This document shows positions 60,817 through 64,000 of a stretch of DNA of 64,000 nucleotides, piece after piece (the stretch's first letter is position 1; every line of letters starts with the position of its first letter). The DNA is from CAVWTN01 sp963757945 (lineage in GTDB: Bacteria; Vulcanimicrobiota; Vulcanimicrobiia; Vulcanimicrobiales; Vulcanimicrobiaceae). The DNA lies in NCBI GenBank assembly GCA_963757945.1, contig CAVWTN010000002.1, forward strand, positions 1,426,001 to 1,490,000, in the 5' to 3' direction. Made by a program: the position numbers and the translations under genes. A model generated the notes under the pieces. The model made no database searches, had not been told where the DNA came from, and saw only the letters and a list, made by a program, of their open reading frames with translations.

Positions 60817-61986
60817 TCACGGCTTCACCGCCGCGGCTTGGCGTGGCCGGGCCGTCAGCCCGAGCGCGAGCGCGATCGCGCAGAACGTCGCCGAGATCGC
60901 CGCGCACGCGCCGACGCCGTAGAGCGCGAGCGCGCCCGTCGAAATCGCCGGCATCAGCACGCCCGCGATGCTCTCGAGCGACGAGCCGACGCCGAGCACG
61001 GTGCCGCGGGCGTTCGCGGGCGATGCGTCGGTGAGCAGCGTCGCGAGCGTCGCATTCGTCAGCGAGAGCCCGAGCGCGAACAAGATCGTCGTCGCGCCGA
61101 GCGCGACGAGCCCCTGAGCGAACGAGATCGCCGCAAAGAACGTGAGCGCGCTTGCGAAGCCGATGTTCGAAGCGCGCCGCACGCCGATGCGCTCCGTCAG
61201 GCGGCCGACCAGCCCCAGCTGGATCACGACGCTCGCGAAGCCGAACGCCGCGAAGAAATAGCTCGTCTGAGAGGCGTCGAAGCCGAGCAGCGCCTTGAGC
61301 ACGAGCGCGAACGAGGAGAACCACGCGTACAGCCCGAGCGAGTACGTGAAGCGCTGCAGCAGCACCGGCGCGACCCCGGGCTCGCGCAGGTAGCGCGGAA
61401 TGTCCGCGAGCCGCGCTTGCGGGCCGCTCTCGCCGGCTTTCGCGACGTTCTCGGGCAAGAAGAAGACCGTCGCGAGGATCGTGAGCACTTGCAAGCTCGC
61501 GGCCAACAGGAACGGCGTCGAAAAGCCGTATTTCGCGAGCAGCCAGCCGCCCGCGGCGGGCCCGATCACCAGGCCCGCGCTGAAGGATGCGCCGACGTAG
61601 CCGAAGGCTCGCGCGCGCTGCTCCGGCTCGACGCGATCCGCGACGTAGGCCTGCGTGACGCTGATGTTTCCGCCCGCGAGCCCCTCGACGATGCGCGCGA
61701 GGAACACGACGGCGATGTTCGGTGCGAACGCGAGCATCACCCAACCGATCGTCGCGCCGATCTGGCTGACGATCAGCACGGTCTTGCGCCCGATCCGATC
61801 GCTGAGGTTCCCCCAGATCGGGCCGCCGATCAACTGACAGAGCGCGTACGTGGAGAACAGCAACCCCACGACGACCGCCGGAGCGCCGAAGTGCTCGACG
61901 AAGTACGGCAAGATCGGGATCAGGATGCTGAACCCGAGGATGTCGATGAACGTGATCCCGAGGATCGGGAGCAGCCGTGCGAACAA
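60817..61986 (-). CDS. MFS transporter (TetA-like drug exporter family)
   Basis: 389 residues from TTG 61986, with AAGGG about 8 bp upstream. Twelve membrane helices; motif A GNLSDRIGRKTVL after helix 2, repeated in weaker form GRLTERIGVRRA in the second half; GPAAGGWLLAKYG matches the antiporter motif C region. It starts 2 bp after the SDR stop. The substrate is unknown; DHA1-type sequence suggests export of a small hydrophobic compound. Confidence 0.92.
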   Translation of the reverse strand: MFARLLPILGITFIDILGFSILIPILPYFVEHFGAPAVVVGLLFSTYALCQLIGGPIWGNLSDRIGRKTVLIVSQIGATIGWVMLAFAPNIAVVFLARIVEGLAGGNISVTQAYVADRVEPEQRARAFGYVGASFSAGLVIGPAAGGWLLAKYGFSTPFLLAASLQVLTILATVFFLPENVAKAGESGPQARLADIPRYLREPGVAPVLLQRFTYSLGLYAWFSSFALVLKALLGFDASQTSYFFAAFGFASVVIQLGLVGRLTERIGVRRASNIGFASALTFFAAISFAQGLVALGATTILFALGLSLTNATLATLLTDASPANARGTVLGVGSSLESIAGVLMPAISTGALALYGVGACAAISATFCAIALALGLTARPRQAAAVKP

Positions 61987-61988
61987 GC

Positions 61989-62861
61989 TCAGCCCTTCGC
62001 GGGCGCCAGCAGCGCACCGTAGAGCCGGTCGCGCACGAACTCCGGCAACAGCGCGAGCAGCAGCTGCACGCGCGCGTCGGTCCCGACCAGATAGCGCGGG
62101 CGCGCGCGCTGCGCGGTCAAGGCGTGCTCGATGACGCTCGCGACGCGGTCCGCATCGACGCCGCTCGCCGCGGCCCGTTCGGCGAGGACGCGCATCCGTT
62201 GCATCGGCGCCTCGTAGAGCGCGAGCGCCTCCGCCGGGAGCTTCTCCATCAGCGCCGTCGCGGCCGTGGTGCCGCGTTCCCAAAGCGGCGTCTTCACCGC
62301 GCCCGGCTCGACGAGCGCGACCTGCACGCCGAACGGCGCCAACTCCACGCGCAGCGCGTCGCAGATCGCTTCGACCGCGTGCTTGGATGCGCAATACGCG
62401 CCCGCGAACGGCGTCGTCGAGCGGCCGGCGATCGAGCCGATCATCACGAGCCGTCCGTGCGCGGCGCGCAAGCTCGGCAGAAAGGCTTGCGTGACGGCGA
62501 CCAGGCCGAAGACGTTCACGTCGAATTGCTTGTGCAGCGCCGGGAGCGGGAGCACTTCGAGCGGGCCCGCGGCCGAGATCCCGGCGTTGTTCACGAGCCC
62601 CCATAACGGCGTCGCGCCGAGCGCGGCATCGACTTGAGCGCGAGCCCGTGCGATCGATTCGATGTCCGTCACGTCGAGCGGCAACGGTTCGATCCGCCCG
62701 CCGCCTTGATCGACGAGCGCCGCGCCGTCGGCTTCGCGGCGGACGCCGGCAAAGACGAGCATCCCGCGCTGCGCGAGATGCACGGCCGCGGCGCGGCCGA
62801 TCCCGGTCGACGCACCGGTGATGACGACGGCTCGCTGGGGGTTGGCAAGCGGGGCGATCAT
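61989..62861 (-). CDS. SDR-family oxidoreductase
   Basis: 290 residues. TGASTGIGRAAAVHLAQRG cofactor loop, NNAGISAAGPLE, catalytic Ser in MIGSIAG and YCASK (YxxxK) give a complete classical short-chain dehydrogenase. PGAVKTPLWERG and a long helical C-terminus recall the retinol/hydroxysteroid-like SDR group. It heads the operon with MFS, DUF2834 and ABC exporter genes, so it may modify the exported compound. Confidence 0.92.
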   Translation of the reverse strand: MIAPLANPQRAVVITGASTGIGRAAAVHLAQRGMLVFAGVRREADGAALVDQGGGRIEPLPLDVTDIESIARARAQVDAALGATPLWGLVNNAGISAAGPLEVLPLPALHKQFDVNVFGLVAVTQAFLPSLRAAHGRLVMIGSIAGRSTTPFAGAYCASKHAVEAICDALRVELAPFGVQVALVEPGAVKTPLWERGTTAATALMEKLPAEALALYEAPMQRMRVLAERAAASGVDADRVASVIEHALTAQRARPRYLVGTDARVQLLLALLPEFVRDRLYGALLAPAKG

Positions 62862-63101
62862 GCGGGGACCTCAGGGCGCGATGGGGTTCTGCGGCTCGTT
62901 CGTCGGACGGGAGCGTTCGCCCGCGCGATGCCGGGGGCAGGATCAACCGGCCTATCAGCAATCCGACGATGGCGGCGAGCGCTAGGTTCCGCGCCGGCGC
63001 AGGCCCGCGACGCGGGCGAGTGCGATGCTGCAATCGAAGCGCACGCGAACGGGAATAAACGAGTCAATGAAGACTGGGAGCCCCACTGGAGGAGGAATCT
63101 C
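62862..63101. other. Divergent intergenic region, nothing clear
   Basis: A 240-bp gap between the minus-strand export operon and the plus-strand epimerase-like gene. Longer open frames on the minus strand here run on into the SDR gene out of frame and look like shadows. GGAGGAGG at 63089-63096 is the ribosome site of the gene at 63102. No promoter or repeat could be defined. Confidence 0.5.
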
Positions 63102-64000
63102 ATGTCGATCGCGATCTTTGGCGCCGGCGGCGCCATAGGACGCTCGGTCGCGGCTGAACTCGATGCGCGCAAGATCCCCTTTCGGGCCGTCGGGCGTTCG
63201 GCGCCGCGGCTGACGCAAGCGTTCGGACGGCTCCAGACGCCGCACGAACTCGTCAGCGCGGACCTCGCCGATCCCGAGGCGGCCCGGCGCGCGGCGCGCG
63301 GGATCGATACGATCGTCTACGCCGTCGGCGTTCCGTACGACAAGTTCGATCTTCATCCGCAATTGATGCGCACGACGCTGGAAGCAGCGCAGGCCGAAGG
63401 CGTGCGTTCGCTCCTGCTCGTCTCGAACGTCTATGCGTATGCGGCCGGGAGCGGCGGGCTCGTCGATGAGAGCTATCCGCGCACGCCACCGAGCCGCAAA
63501 GGCCAGTTGCGCAAGGAACAAGAGGACCTGGTCCTCGCGGCGCACGCCGCAGGCAAGCTTCGCGGCACGGTGCTGCATTTGCCGGACTTCTACGGGCCCG
63601 ACGCCGACAACAGCATCGCGCACATCATCTTCACGGCGGCGCTGGCCGAGCGGTTCGCGAACGTGCTCGCGCCGATCGATACGCCGCACGAGTTCGTCTA
63701 CACGCCCGACGTCGGCCCCGTCGTCCTCGATCTGATCGCGCGCGAGGGGGCCTGGGGCGCGCACTGGAACCTCGCGGGCCCGGCGCTGATCACCGTGCGC
63801 GATTTTGCGACGCACGTCTTCCGCTCGGCCGCGACCAAGCCGCGCCTGCTGCCGGCGAACCGCACGATGCTGACGGCGCTGGGCTATTTCAATCCGCTGA
63901 TGCGCGAACTCGTCGAGATGTCGTACCTGCAGAGCACGCCCGTGAACCTCAACGACGCGCGCCTGCGCGCGTTGCTCGGAACGATCGCGAAGACGTCGTA
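63102..64000 (+). CDS. NAD(P)-dependent epimerase/NmrA-like protein (3' end at or beyond window edge)
   Basis: 299 complete codons from ATG 63102, preceded by GGAGGAGG; the frame is open to the last bases (the final two bases are TA). Rossmann loop IFGAGGAIGRSVAAEL, IVYAVGVPYDKFDLHPQL, LLVSNVYAYAAGSGG where the SDR Tyr is present (the Lys position is less clear), HLPDFYGPDADN and TPHEFVYTPDVGP indicate an extended or atypical SDR of the NAD-dependent epimerase family. Substrate unknown. It diverges from the export operon. Confidence 0.85.
   Translation, partial: MSIAIFGAGGAIGRSVAAELDARKIPFRAVGRSAPRLTQAFGRLQTPHELVSADLADPEAARRAARGIDTIVYAVGVPYDKFDLHPQLMRTTLEAAQAEGVRSLLLVSNVYAYAAGSGGLVDESYPRTPPSRKGQLRKEQEDLVLAAHAAGKLRGTVLHLPDFYGPDADNSIAHIIFTAALAERFANVLAPIDTPHEFVYTPDVGPVVLDLIAREGAWGAHWNLAGPALITVRDFATHVFRSAATKPRLLPANRTMLTALGYFNPLMRELVEMSYLQSTPVNLNDARLRALLGTIAKTS

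Noticed and set aside
61987..63033. N-terminal extension of the MFS gene back to 63033
   Set aside because: The in-frame extension runs antisense-free through the SDR gene in another frame and encodes Arg/Ala-rich filler; the TTG at 61986 has a proper ribosome site.

Overview
The window is a GC-rich (roughly two-thirds G+C), gene-dense bacterial chromosome segment with about 66 protein genes and no rRNA, tRNA or CRISPR that I could see. GTG and TTG starts and 4-bp ATGA/GTGA overlaps are common. A diderm envelope is suggested by an OstA/LptA-like periplasmic domain, periplasmic binding proteins and a secreted MsrB. Together with the SigB-type partner-switching locus, MurA-MreB adjacency and LigD/Ku repair, this would fit an uncultured or poorly studied soil lineage such as Eremiobacterota (WPS-2). 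That placement is inference only; no marker gene here proves it.

Layout. 1-3.5 kb: end of a 2,4-dienoyl-CoA reductase-like SDR, a PLP-dependent dehydratase and a large acyl-CoA dehydrogenase with an upstream palindrome (fatty-acid oxidation). 3.6-9.1 kb: secreted MsrB, TrmL, a LuxR-type regulator, then a minus-strand operon of enolase-superfamily epimerase, DUF1611 protein and oligopeptide-binding lipoprotein that resembles the DgcA/DgcN D-glutamate route. 9.1-18 kb: photolyase, SRAP protein, a structured intergenic region, RpiB, a 149-bp palindromic element, GlyA, a heptapeptide-repeat protein with a coupled small membrane protein, Upp, dCMP deaminase and a WecA-like transferase. 18-20 kb: YceI and HxlR genes diverging from an AT-rich operator, then WecB.

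20.2-27.5 kb: a complete F1Fo ATP synthase operon (I, a, c, b', b, delta, alpha, gamma, beta, epsilon). 27.5-38.2 kb: a second MsrB, a second peptide-binding protein, MurA, MreB, a TsaC-OstA fusion reading frame, RarA, cysteine desulfurase, DUF948 and YtxH proteins, then antagonist, anti-sigma kinase and SigB-type sigma factor. 38.2-47 kb: CPA1 antiporter, AlaS, a secreted unknown, and a minus-strand operon of an orphan type-I binding protein, a CheA-like hybrid sensor kinase with a K/A/P-repeat tail, and a CheY-like regulator.

47-57 kb: RhlE helicase with a clear sigma70-type promoter, Uma2-type nuclease, a secreted unknown, SerA with a histidine phosphatase, a polytopic membrane protein, and LigD plus Ku (NHEJ). 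57-64 kb: a copper-delivery operon (small membrane protein, SCO1, PCu(A)C), an export operon (SDR, MFS, DUF2834, ABC ATPase, ABC permease), and the start of an NAD-dependent epimerase-like gene cut by the window end.

The most unusual points are the three-hairpin palindromic element, the structured RNA candidate between convergent genes at 11.5 kb, the TsaC-OstA frame with an internal signal/membrane segment, and the binding protein-kinase-regulator module with its histone-H1-like tail.
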